Positions 24,802 through 33,331 of a DNA stretch of 62,536 bases are shown here, one piece after another. Below the pieces are notes generated by a model that ran no database searches, was not told where the DNA came from, and saw only the letters and a program-made list of their open reading frames with translations. Both the position numbers and the translations under genes were made by a program. This DNA is from Caldilineaceae bacterium (GTDB taxonomy: Bacteria; Chloroflexota; Anaerolineae; Caldilineales; Caldilineaceae): contig JAJDTL010000053.1 of NCBI GenBank assembly GCA_022827195.1, positions 1 to 62,536 on the forward strand, given 5' to 3'. Within the stretch, counting starts at the first letter, position 1, and every line of letters begins with the position of its first letter.

Positions 24802-25746
24802 CTATTCAATGCGCGTTACGTCGTCCACGGGCTGATAGCCGAGGTAGCGCCGCGTCTCCTCCAGGCTCCAGGCCATGCCGCTATTGCCGGACATGCCGTT
24901 GACTACGATTGCCGGCGCCGGCCACCCGCTTGCATCGGCGTTGACCGCGCGTTCAAACAGATGGACAAAGTCCCGGTTCGAGAGCCACATCAGGCGGAAC
25001 CAGCGCTCTGCACGCCGGTAGCCCTCCGGGTCGGGGTGGGACGCTGCGCCGCCGCTCTCCGTGCCGGGTTCGCCGGTGGCGTTGAGCGTCCCGGGCCGGT
25101 TCTCACCCGGCTGGCACCAGCCGATGCGCACGCTGACAAAGTTTGTCGAGCCGCCGGATCGCGCGCCCAGCGCCCGGCAGATGCGTTCGCCCACCATTTT
25201 GGTCGTCGAGTATGCGGTCGCGTCCAGCGGCGGCTCGGCCTTCTCCCACACGGTGCCAACGCCCAGTGGCCGGTCGGGGTGCAGTTCGCCCGGCCCGACC
25301 GTGGCCGCCAGGGGGTTGTCCTTGTAGCGGCCCATGACATGATTCGAGGTGGCGAAAACAAAGCGCTCGACCGACGGGCTGTCGGCCGCGGCCAGCGCCA
25401 CATTGAGCGTCATGTCGATCGACAAAGCCGCTTCGTCCCAGCTTGCGTCGGGGTAGGGGTTGCATGCGGCGAAATGAACGACCGCCTCCACCCGCGCCAG
25501 CGCATCCCGCCAGCGGTTGTCGCAGGGATCGTTCAGATCGCACTCAAGCAGCTCGACCGCCGGGGCGGCGCCCGTCATGTTCTGTGCGGCCGCGGCCTGC
25601 AGCGCTTCCAGCTGTTCGCTTGACGGGGCGCGCACGTCCAGCCCGATCAACCGCGCGCACGGCGTGGTACGCGCCAGGTGATGCAGCAGCTTCGTGCCCA
25701 GATTTCCGAGCCCGCCCGTGACCGCCACGGAACGAGAATGCGGCAT
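24802..25746 (-). CDS. NAD(P)-dependent epimerase/dehydratase (extended SDR)
   Basis: A ~314-residue extended SDR. The N-terminal cofactor motif is TGGLGNLG (about 10-17). VVHFAACNPYP (near 87) and FATSNHVMG (near 126) provide the serine region, and the catalytic pair is YSTTK (near 170). The layout fits uronate dehydrogenases or NDP-sugar epimerase-like enzymes; SNHVMGRYK resembles uronate-dehydrogenase-type proteins, which would fit the UxuA-like gene nearby, but this is inference. I chose ATG 25746; the longer frame to 25854 is unlike the family. It is same-strand with the isomerase (34-nt gap). Confidence 0.88.
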   Translation of the reverse strand: MPHSRSVAVTGGLGNLGTKLLHHLARTTPCARLIGLDVRAPSSEQLEALQAAAAQNMTGAAPAVELLECDLNDPCDNRWRDALARVEAVVHFAACNPYPDASWDEAALSIDMTLNVALAAADSPSVERFVFATSNHVMGRYKDNPLAATVGPGELHPDRPLGVGTVWEKAEPPLDATAYSTTKMVGERICRALGARSGGSTNFVSVRIGWCQPGENRPGTLNATGEPGTESGGAASHPDPEGYRRAERWFRLMWLSNRDFVHLFERAVNADASGWPAPAIVVNGMSGNSGMAWSLEETRRYLGYQPVDDVTRIE

Positions 25747-25899
25747 TTGACAGGTCTTTCCTACATCCAGCTCTTTCAGACCAACGCGCTTGTCCGCCCT
25801 ATCGAACCAAAAGGCGGGCAGGTCAACACATGGTCTACCGACCCGCCTTCTCAAGCAGTTGCACGACCGGTGCAGCAGCCGGCCGCATTTCGCTGGCAG

Positions 25900-28176
25900 C
25901 TAGGCGCCGTTCTTCTCCCAGATCGTTTCCAGCAGCCGTGCCGGCGACATTGGCAGTTCAGTCGGCCGCACGCCGATGGCATCATAAATGGCGTTGGCGA
26001 GGGCGCCCGCCGGCGGCACGATCGGCACCTCGCCCACACCGCGCACCCCGAACGGATGGTCCGGGTTGGTGATCTCGACGAGAACCGGCTCGATCATCGG
26101 CAGGTCCAGCGCCGTCGGCATGCGATAGTCCAGCAGACTGGCGTTCAGCAGGTGCCCTTCGTCGTCGTAGATGTACTCCTCGTTCATGGCCCAGCCGATC
26201 CCCTGCACGACACCGCCCTGGATCTGGCCCTCCACGTAGCTGGGATGGATCGCCTTGCCCACGTCCTGCACCGCGGTGTAGCGCAGAATATCAACTTTGC
26301 CTGTATCCGGGTCAACCTCCACGTCGACGATATGTGTGCCGAAGCACGGCCCTGCGCCATCGGTCTCCATCGTCACGCTGGCGGTCAGGGCTTCGTAGCC
26401 GCTGGAAAGCTGCTGGGCCGCGTCCTTGAATCCGACGCTGTGGCCGTTGCCGTGGAACTTGCCGTCCGCGTAGACCACGTCGGCCTCGTCCATTTCCCAG
26501 TAGTCGGCCAGCTGTACGCCCATCTTCTTGCGCAGCTCAAGCCCCAGCTGGTGTGTCGTGACGCCGATCTTGTGGGTGACGCTGCTGCCGCCCGTACCGC
26601 TGGTGTAGCCGATCGAGTCGGTGTCCACGACCTGCGGGTTGATGTCCTCAGCCGCAAGGCCGATCGTCTCGGCGAGCATCATCGCGGCGGAGGCGCGCGT
26701 GCCGCCGATGTCGGCGGAACCTTCCATCAGGTTCACGGTGCCGTCGGCATTGACAATCGCGGTCACGCTGGACGGTCCGGTGCCGTTGAACCAGAAACCG
26801 GATGCCACACCCCGGCCGCGATTCTTGCCGTCGATCGGGTCCGCCATGTGGGGATGGTCGATGGCGGCCTCTACAGTCTCCTTGTAGCCGATGCGCTTGT
26901 ATTCGGGTCCGTCCGGGCGTCGGTCCCCTTCCTGGGCGGCGTTGAGGTGCCGGAACTCCAGCGGGTCGATACCCAGTTTCTCGGCCAGCTCGTCGATGAC
27001 CGTCTCCGAGGCAAAGGCCGCGTTCGTGCCGCCCGGCGCGCGGTAGGCGCCGCTCTGGGGACGGTTCACAACGACGTCGTAGCCGTCGATGCGCAGGTTG
27101 TCCAGCTTGTAGGGGGACAGAATCACGCCGGCGCCGGCGCCGACCGGCGAGCCGGGATATGCGCCGGCCTCATACACCAAGTCGGCCTCAACCGCGGTGA
27201 TGCGGCCGTCCTTTTTGGCGCCCATCTTCACCTTGATGTAGCTGCCCGACGTGGGGCCGGTCGCCAGCAACACCTCGGCGCGGGTCAGCGCGATCTTGAC
27301 CGGTCGGTGTCCGCTCTTGCGCGAGAGCAGAGCGGCCGGCAGATCGGTGTAAGGTGTGAACTTGCCGCCGAAACCGCCCCCGATCTCCGCCGGTGTCACC
27401 TTCACCTGCGAAACGGGCACCTGCAGGAGCGCGGCCACCGAGTCCCGGATCTGAAACGGGCCCTGCGTGCTGGTCCAGATGTCGATCTGGTCGTCGGCCC
27501 GCCACTGGACGGTCGAGGCCTGCGGCTCAATATAGCCTTGGTGGACCATCGCGGTGGTGAACTCCCGCTCGACAATCGCGTCCGCTTCGGCGTAACCGGC
27601 CTCCAGGTCGCCGCGCGCGTGGCGGAACTGTTGCGCGATGTTCGTGGGTTTGTCGCCCACTTCGCCCAGGGCGACGGTGCGCAACCCGTCCAGAAGAATG
27701 GGCGCGTCGTCGGCCATTGCCTCGCGCACATCCAGCACCGCTTCGAGGACCTCGTACTCGACATCGATCAGGCCGACCGCCTCCTCGGCGACATGGACGC
27801 TGTTGGCCGCGACCGCGGCGATGGCGTGGCCGTGATAGAGCACCTTGTCCTGCGCCAGCATATTGGCGCTCAGATACTTCAGATTCACCGCGTCTTCGCC
27901 CATCTCCTGAATTTTGTCCGCCGCCTCGGCCAGGTCCGCCGTCGTGACGATCGCGGTGACGCCGGGCAACGCTTCGGCTTTGCTCGTATCGATATTGAGG
28001 ATGCGCGCGTGAGCGTGGGGACTGCGTAGAATCTTGCCGTACAACATCCCCGGCAGATTCTGGTCAGCTGCGTAGCGGGCTGCGCCCAGGACCTTGTCCG
28101 TTCCGTCGTGCCGGATGGGCCGGGTCCCAATTACCTGATAGCTTGCGGACTCAGCCGATTTGCCGTTCTCTGCCAT
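25900..28176 (-). CDS. Xanthine dehydrogenase/aldehyde oxidase family molybdenum-binding subunit
   Basis: The large molybdopterin subunit of a molybdenum hydroxylase, about 758 residues. It begins with the a/b-hammerhead domain (IRHDGTDKVLGAARYAADQ, GMLYGKILRSPHAHA, about 20-60). The molybdopterin-binding part contains EIGGGFGGKF and YRAPGGTNAAFASE. Near the C-terminus, FGVRGVGEVPIVPPAGALANA carries the active-site Glu of the GVGE motif. The iron-sulfur and FAD subunits that normally sit beside it are absent, so partners must lie elsewhere. ATG 28176 follows AAGGAGACCTCTTT. The frame stays open upstream to 28332 without a better start. Substrate cannot be told. Confidence 0.92.
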   Translation of the reverse strand: MAENGKSAESASYQVIGTRPIRHDGTDKVLGAARYAADQNLPGMLYGKILRSPHAHARILNIDTSKAEALPGVTAIVTTADLAEAADKIQEMGEDAVNLKYLSANMLAQDKVLYHGHAIAAVAANSVHVAEEAVGLIDVEYEVLEAVLDVREAMADDAPILLDGLRTVALGEVGDKPTNIAQQFRHARGDLEAGYAEADAIVEREFTTAMVHQGYIEPQASTVQWRADDQIDIWTSTQGPFQIRDSVAALLQVPVSQVKVTPAEIGGGFGGKFTPYTDLPAALLSRKSGHRPVKIALTRAEVLLATGPTSGSYIKVKMGAKKDGRITAVEADLVYEAGAYPGSPVGAGAGVILSPYKLDNLRIDGYDVVVNRPQSGAYRAPGGTNAAFASETVIDELAEKLGIDPLEFRHLNAAQEGDRRPDGPEYKRIGYKETVEAAIDHPHMADPIDGKNRGRGVASGFWFNGTGPSSVTAIVNADGTVNLMEGSADIGGTRASAAMMLAETIGLAAEDINPQVVDTDSIGYTSGTGGSSVTHKIGVTTHQLGLELRKKMGVQLADYWEMDEADVVYADGKFHGNGHSVGFKDAAQQLSSGYEALTASVTMETDGAGPCFGTHIVDVEVDPDTGKVDILRYTAVQDVGKAIHPSYVEGQIQGGVVQGIGWAMNEEYIYDDEGHLLNASLLDYRMPTALDLPMIEPVLVEITNPDHPFGVRGVGEVPIVPPAGALANAIYDAIGVRPTELPMSPARLLETIWEKNGA

Positions 28177-28631
28177 AAAGAGGTCTCCTTGCGTATTGAT
28201 TGCGTTGTAGAAAGCTGCTTGCAGACTTCGGAAGCTAAACTGTTTACGAACGGTCCGATCGGTATTCGTCGCCGGTTTGGCGTGATCAGCAGTCGCACTT
28301 AACAGATGGACATCCGGGAAGAAGTCACGCAATCGCCATCCATCGCATCCGCGTCATGGTAGGCGATCGCATCGGATTGTACCGATCTTCACTTGCTGCG
28401 TCAAGCGGCCATTTGCCGGGGACTGCCTGTAGTGTGGTTGCTTTTTCGGTGAAAAACTGTCCAGAATAGTTGGCTGCGCAACTGGTCCCGCGGTCGGGGC
28501 TCTGTTCGATTTGGACGGGTCCGCCTGCCCCGACTGTGGGTCGTGCGACTGGTGAGAGGGCATTTTATCACGATTCCGTCGGCCCAATCCATCGGCAGCG
28601 GTCGCGGCGGAAGATTCAGTATGCCTCTCCG
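28177..28631. other. Intergenic region upstream of the molybdenum hydroxylase gene
   Basis: 455 bp with no supported gene. It should contain the promoter of the molybdenum hydroxylase gene and the end of the DUF3500 transcript. I see no convincing promoter pair, terminator or structured element. Confidence 0.4.
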
Positions 28632-29726
28632 CTAATGATGGTGGACGTAGTGGTGCGCCAGAATACCTCTGCCAAAATCGTTGTCCGGGTCGCGCCAGAC
28701 GGAATGGATGTGGTTGGCGTCGTTCTGCGTATTGTCGTATTCGCACACGAAGCGCGGTCCTTGAATGCGGTAGTAGTGGCCCTGTCTCTTCTCGAGCCCG
28801 CCGGCCCAGGCAAAGTGGATGCCGTCCAGCCCGTTTACGCGCAGATTGTCCCACTCGATCTCGGCCAGCTCGTCCGGCATGCGGTGGACGTATTCACCGA
28901 TCAGTGCCAGCAGCAACTCCTGCTGGCCGCTGTTCATGCGGCTGTGGCAAAGGCCGGTCGGCGTCTCGGAGTAGCGCAATGCCTCGATGTGTCCATTGTT
29001 CAAGTCGTGGGCATTAATCCAGACGTTCATGTCAGGATAATGGGCCGGCATATGCAGGGTACCCTCGGAAATCTCGGGCAGATTGTAGAGCACATTATCG
29101 GGCGGCGCACCTGGGGAGACGCGTGCGACGGCCAGGGCTTCGTCGTCAAAGGAGTGGACCAGCTCTCTGGCCAGGTCCTCGGTGCCGGCAAGAGGGCGGA
29201 GTTCGGTCGACGGGCTGAAGGGAGCGTCGGCCGGATTCGAGCCGAAAAACAGAGGTGTGGGCGCAACGATCTTGCCATCGGCGATCGTGAAGTTCAACGA
29301 GACATGATGACCTTCAAAACGCCAGCCCCACACGCCTGTCTCGGCCGGGCTGCCGAAGATACTCACGTAGTAAAGTAGCGGGTCCCTGCTCGGATGCGGC
29401 CGCCGCCATCCTTCGAACAGATCGAGTGTGTTCTCGTGCCCCATTACCGTTGAAACGGTCACAAATCCGCCGCGACTGACGCCGGTCTTGACCAGTTGCA
29501 GCGCCTTCTGCCTCTGTGGGAACGCCATCTCGGACAGCGAGAGCCCTTTGCGCAGTATCGGCGTATAGTTCCAGTTTGTGCGCTCCAACTGGTCGTCAAA
29601 GGACATGACCGCTCTGTGTTTCTGGTCCATGGTCAGACAGGCCAGAAAGGTCGTTGCGGCTTCACCCATGCGCCGGACAACGGTTTGCGCGCCGGCGCCG
29701 GTCAGCGTGTCGATTGTCTGTGTCAT
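28632..29726 (-). CDS. DUF3500 domain-containing protein
   Basis: A 364-residue protein matching the DUF3500 family across its length. Recognisable parts are FLACLTMDQKHRAVMSFDD near the N-terminus, FGSPAETGVWGWRFEGHHVSLN (near 140-160), LLALIGEYV, and a histidine-rich end (NHIHSVWRDPDNDFG, then HHYVHHH). The repeated GHH, NDANHIH and HYV elements suggest metal binding, but activity is unknown. The frame opens at 29771; ATG 29726 has AAAGGATGCACGC before it and starts the conserved region. It is a single gene upstream of the molybdenum hydroxylase. Confidence 0.88.
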   Translation of the reverse strand: MTQTIDTLTGAGAQTVVRRMGEAATTFLACLTMDQKHRAVMSFDDQLERTNWNYTPILRKGLSLSEMAFPQRQKALQLVKTGVSRGGFVTVSTVMGHENTLDLFEGWRRPHPSRDPLLYYVSIFGSPAETGVWGWRFEGHHVSLNFTIADGKIVAPTPLFFGSNPADAPFSPSTELRPLAGTEDLARELVHSFDDEALAVARVSPGAPPDNVLYNLPEISEGTLHMPAHYPDMNVWINAHDLNNGHIEALRYSETPTGLCHSRMNSGQQELLLALIGEYVHRMPDELAEIEWDNLRVNGLDGIHFAWAGGLEKRQGHYYRIQGPRFVCEYDNTQNDANHIHSVWRDPDNDFGRGILAHHYVHHH

Positions 29727-30027
29727 GCGTGCATCCTTTGTGCGAACTGCCGCCAATTCTGCGAACGGCAACTTTTCGTCAGTAAATTCTGGCTTTCGGT
29801 GGAACGCTGTATGGAGTCATTCCAAGCAGTACCTGGTAACCGACATGGTACGCCCAATCGTACCGCAAATGCGTGGATTGCTCAACAAGTAGAACGGAGC
29901 GGGGTGCAGTCCAACATTGGAGTACAAATCCCTTTACCTCGTGCAGCAACCGAGTCATACCGGGCCTCTGCAGTTCCTGACCACCGACCACCGCAGTTTG
30001 GACGGTCGGGACTTCGGCCCTCCCTTG

Positions 30028-30048
30028 TGCGGGGGGAGTCCCCCCGCA
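30028..30048. repeat. Perfect 21-bp palindrome
   Basis: TGCGGGGGGA, one central G, TCCCCCCGCA: the two 10-base arms are exact reverse complements. No T-tract follows. Similar G/C-block palindromes are common as dispersed elements in Chloroflexota-like intergenic DNA (recollection, not searched). Confidence 0.65.
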
Positions 30049-30158
30049 ACGCCCCCCTGACACCTCTCCACTCGCCAACTGAAGGATCTGATGTAGCCCT
30101 GCGCAACCAGCCACCTAGCGCGCCGCCCCCCAATCAACGCACCCCACGGCCACGGTAG

Positions 30159-30179
30159 GGGCAGGCTCCGTACCTGCCC
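30159..30179. repeat. GGGCAGG/CCTGCCC hairpin repeat
   Basis: GGGCAGG (30159-30165) and CCTGCCC (30173-30179) form a 7-bp stem with a 7-nt loop; a further CCTGCCC follows at 30184-30190. It is a REP-like element without coding capacity. Confidence 0.6.
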
Positions 30180-30448
30180 TGCGCCTGCCCTATGCCTCTC
30201 CCAAAGCCGGCATACAATTTCAGCCACCGCCGGCACGGATTCCCCGCCCGGCGATTCCCACCCCAAATGTGGGCTGCCCTCACGGCGCGGGTCGGAGGGC
30301 CGCGAATGGAAAAACAGCGACGCGCCGCCCGCCCCCGCCTAGTCCAAACCCATCCGCCGGCAATCCTTCGCTGATAGGCACGCTCAGAACGGCTGCCCAC
30401 CGGCAAAAGGCGGTCGGGACGGGATCGAAACACGCCCAAAAGCAGTGC

Positions 30449-30477
30449 TTCCACATGAAGCCCCTTTTATGTATAAT
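30449..30477 (+). promoter_or_regulatory. Candidate promoter for the DHH gene
   Basis: A perfect TATAAT (30472-30477) with a weak -35 TTCCAC (30449-30454) at 17 nt. ATG follows at 30518, about 34 nt after the expected start point. Confidence 0.5.
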
Positions 30478-30517
30478 ACGCCGACCCTGCTCAATTCAGC
30501 GGGCAATCGGACGGTCT

Positions 30518-31858
30518 ATGGAAGAAAAACCGAACTCCGTGCTCACCCTGCCGGACGACTATAGCAGCCGGCGGCGGAGCTCTACGGAGAAGCGAGTTCA
30601 GCAGATTGTCGAACTCCTCGACAAAAAGGACAACGTCCTGGTTCTGATGCACAATGATCCGGACCCGGACGCGATCGCCAGCGCCCGCGCCTTGGAAGAG
30701 CTGCTGCGTATGCACGCGCCGACCACTGAGGTCACGCTGGGGCACGGCGGCATCATCGGCCGCGCCGAAAACAGCACCATGGCCGGCCTTGTCATGCCCC
30801 ATGGCGTGCGCATTCCGCAGAGATCCGCGTCCGAAAGGATCATGATGTTTGACGGGGTCATGCTGGTTGATACCCAGCCGATCGCCGCCAATCACGTGCT
30901 GTGGAACACGGACTATCCACGCGAAGAGGTAGTGGCCGCCATCGATCATCATCCGCCGCGGCGCAGCCAGCTGCGGGCCAAAGTGCATGATGTACGCCCG
31001 GAGGTGGGCGCGTCGGCCACGATCATGTGCGAGTATCTCGCCGTGGCCGATGTTCCGATCGACGCGCAGTTGGCAACCGCGCTCTTCTACGGCATCAAGT
31101 CCGATACCCTTGGCCTGAGCCGCCACACTTCGGACCTGGACATCTGGGCCTACTCGACGCTGCGCCACCTGATCCAGACCGAACTGCTCAACCGCATCGA
31201 ACATGTGCAGCTTCCCCGCACCTACTTCCGCAGCATCAGCGACGCGCTGGCCAACACGACGATCTACACTGTGAGCGCGCCGCTCGCAGTCGAAGATGAG
31301 TTGGAGGAGGAAGAGGCGGAAGAGAGCCAGGACGGAGAGCAGGACGATAGTTACAGGTCGGACCTGCAGCGGTTCGATCTCGATATCTTCGCGCTTTCGC
31401 GCATGCTTGCGCCCGATACGTCGGGCTCGTCATCGCTGGACCAGGCTGACGGGTCGGAAGAGGATGACGAAGAGGAAGAGGCGGCCGAAGTCACCGGCGA
31501 TATCGCCGTCAGTCTGTTGTTCGATATGCCGAGGCCGGATATGGCGGCCGAGGTGGCGGACCTGCTGATGCGCATGGAGAATGTCTCCTGGGTCGTCTGT
31601 TTGGGAATCTTCGAGGAGGTGGGCGTGATGTCGGTGCGCGCGGCCGATTCGAATGCCCGCGCCGGCCGGCTGGTACGCGTTATCGCCGGCAGGAACGGCT
31701 CCGCAGGCGGCCACAACACGATGGCCGGCGGACGCATCCATCTCCCTAACAAGACGCCGGCGGAGCGGATCGCCGAGCTGCACGCGCTGGTGCCCCGCTT
31801 TCTCAAAGAGCTGGGCGCCGGTGAAGACGTCGGCGTGCCGCTGCTTGAGTCGAAGTGA
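30518..31858 (+). CDS. DHH family phosphoesterase with acidic insert (NrnA/RecJ-like)
   Basis: A 446-residue DHH/DHHA1 protein, likely a nanoRNase or cyclic-dinucleotide-linear-product phosphodiesterase. MHNDPDPDAIASA (about 44-56) and AIDHHPP (141-147) are motif I and the DHH motif. The DHHA1 end carries GSAGGHNTMAGGRI, the substrate-binding glycine/histidine motif. Between the two domains, about residues 259-325 form a low-complexity acidic insert rich in Glu and Asp, unusual for the family. The frame opens at 30269, but ATG 30518 follows the promoter and starts the conserved region. The next two genes follow closely on the same strand. Confidence 0.88.
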   Translation: MEEKPNSVLTLPDDYSSRRRSSTEKRVQQIVELLDKKDNVLVLMHNDPDPDAIASARALEELLRMHAPTTEVTLGHGGIIGRAENSTMAGLVMPHGVRIPQRSASERIMMFDGVMLVDTQPIAANHVLWNTDYPREEVVAAIDHHPPRRSQLRAKVHDVRPEVGASATIMCEYLAVADVPIDAQLATALFYGIKSDTLGLSRHTSDLDIWAYSTLRHLIQTELLNRIEHVQLPRTYFRSISDALANTTIYTVSAPLAVEDELEEEEAEESQDGEQDDSYRSDLQRFDLDIFALSRMLAPDTSGSSSLDQADGSEEDDEEEEAAEVTGDIAVSLLFDMPRPDMAAEVADLLMRMENVSWVVCLGIFEEVGVMSVRAADSNARAGRLVRVIAGRNGSAGGHNTMAGGRIHLPNKTPAERIAELHALVPRFLKELGAGEDVGVPLLESK

Positions 31859-31944
31859 GGCAGGATTCCGCTGCCCGATAAACAGACCCGCAAGCAGGGC
31901 GCAGCGACAGACCGACCGCAAGATGCACCACCAGGAGCCGTTCG

Positions 31945-32247
31945 ATGCCGATCAGCGCGCCGTCGTTGGGGGATGAGGAAGACCGCCGCGATCCCCGCTT
32001 TCAGGACGACGATCTGTATGATTCCGAGCAGCTCGAATTTCCGGAGCTGACGCCGGGTCAGGCCGAGACGGTGCTCAAACGGCTGGGGGCCGGCGTGGTC
32101 GAAAAGCTGGCGCTGGTCGAGGGCATTGGCTGGCAGGCGCGCATCGAACCGGTCGACCGCGGGGTGACGGTCCACTTCCGCGCCCACGATGAGCTGCTCG
32201 ACGACCTTCTGCGCCGCTTCGAGCAGCAGGCAGAGCGGGAAACCTAG
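31945..32247 (+). CDS. Small unknown acidic protein
   Basis: A 100-residue protein I do not recognise. The first ~35 residues are acidic (DEEDRRDPRFQDDDLYD); the rest looks like a compact alpha/beta domain with a helix (TPGQAETVLKRLGAGVVEKL), two strands and a C-terminal helix. ATG 31945 has AGGAG seven bases before it, which supports it as real. It starts 86 nt after the DHH gene and ends 7 nt before the decarboxylase gene, so these are likely one operon. Confidence 0.7.
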   Translation: MPISAPSLGDEEDRRDPRFQDDDLYDSEQLEFPELTPGQAETVLKRLGAGVVEKLALVEGIGWQARIEPVDRGVTVHFRAHDELLDDLLRRFEQQAERET

Positions 32248-32254
32248 TCGTTCG

Positions 32255-33280
32255 ATGCACCGTGACGCCGCAATAGAGGGTGCGCCCACGCGCAAGGCGA
32301 CCTGCCGCGCCGGCAGCAACATCGCCTTCATCAAATACTGGGGCGTCGCCGACCCCGCGCTGAACATCCCGCTCAACAACTCGATCAGCATGACCCTGGC
32401 CGGCGCGCACACGACCACGACCGTCGCCTGGGACGACAGCAGCAGCGGCGCTGCCGATTCGGTCACGCTCGACGGCGTAGAGCTCCAGGGCGCATCCGCC
32501 GCGCGTATCGTCGCCCACCTCGACCGCTTGCGCGCCCAGGCCGGCGTCCCCTGGAGCGCGCGCGTCGTCAGCAACAACAACTTTCCCATGGCCTCCGGCA
32601 TCGCCAGCTCGGCCAGCGGCTTCGCGGCCCTTACGGTCGCGGGGACCGCCGCCCTGGGCCTGACGCTGGACGCCGCGCGGCTCTCCGCGCTCGCGCGCCG
32701 GGCGAGCGGGTCGGCCAGCCGCAGCCTGTTCGGCGGCTTCGTCGAATGGGAGCGCGGCAGCTCCCACAGCTCCAGCACGGCCCGCCAGATACACGACGAA
32801 AGCCACTGGCCGCTGATGGACCTGATCGCGATCGTCAGCACGGGCGCCAAGCACACCAGCAGCAGCGACGGTCACCGCCTGGCCGCGACGAGTCCCTTCA
32901 CCGCCGCGCGCACGCAGCACGTCGACGAGTGGCTGGCAACGGTGCGCCGCGCCGTCGCCGCCAGTGACCTTGCCCTGCTCGGCCCGGTCCTGGAGCTGGA
33001 CGCGCTCGCCATGCACGGCGTGATGATGACCAGCGCGCCCAGCCTGCTCTACTGGCAGCCGGGCACGCTGGAGGTGCTGCACGCGCTGCGCGCCTGGCGC
33101 GAGGAGGAGGGCCTGCCGGTCTACTTCACCATCGACGCCGGGCCGAACGTGCACTTGATCTGCGAGGCGGAGACCGCGCCCGCGGTGGAGCGGCGGCTGG
33201 CCTCGCTGCCGGCTGTGGAGCGGATCATCGCCAGTGGGCCCGGGCCGGGGGCCCAGTTGCTGGGCGAGCATCTCTTCTGA
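32255..33280 (+). CDS. Diphosphomevalonate / phosphomevalonate decarboxylase family protein
   Basis: GHMP-fold decarboxylase of the mevalonate route to isopentenyl precursors; 341 residues. SNIAFIKYWG (about 21-30) and NIPLNNSISMTL (about 37-48) match the substrate region, and PMASGIASSASGFAAL (about 112-127) the ATP/serine loop. SRSLFGGFVEWERG (near 150) carries the catalytic Arg, and YFTIDAGPNVH (near 290) the catalytic Asp. In classical enzymes the first motif reads KYWGK; here the second lysine is Val (KYWGV). Roseiflexus has a mevalonate-5-phosphate decarboxylase in this family, so the substrate may be the monophosphate. I chose ATG 32255, 7 nt after the previous stop. Confidence 0.88.
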   Translation: MHRDAAIEGAPTRKATCRAGSNIAFIKYWGVADPALNIPLNNSISMTLAGAHTTTTVAWDDSSSGAADSVTLDGVELQGASAARIVAHLDRLRAQAGVPWSARVVSNNNFPMASGIASSASGFAALTVAGTAALGLTLDAARLSALARRASGSASRSLFGGFVEWERGSSHSSSTARQIHDESHWPLMDLIAIVSTGAKHTSSSDGHRLAATSPFTAARTQHVDEWLATVRRAVAASDLALLGPVLELDALAMHGVMMTSAPSLLYWQPGTLEVLHALRAWREEEGLPVYFTIDAGPNVHLICEAETAPAVERRLASLPAVERIIASGPGPGAQLLGEHLF

Positions 33281-33331
33281 AATGATCAGACGAGAAGGCT
33301 GTCTCCGGCTTGATGGACCGCGCCAGAAAGA

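Larger units (their letters stand above)
29727..30517. other. Long intergenic region rich in palindromes
   Basis: 791 bp without a supported gene between divergent transcripts. It contains two strong palindromes (annotated separately), a tRNA-like remnant near 29868-29945, and the promoter of the DHH gene at its right end. Several open frames here are caused by the GC-rich repeats and lack binding sites. Confidence 0.5.

Noticed and set aside
25678..28029. A 783-codon open frame on the plus strand
   Set aside because: It is antisense to the clear molybdenum hydroxylase gene. Its length comes from high GC at third positions, and its protein has no recognisable domain.
29868..29945. A tRNA gene
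   Set aside because: D-arm- and T-arm-like pieces are visible, but the anticodon stem does not pair and the T loop has extra bases. At most it is a remnant.
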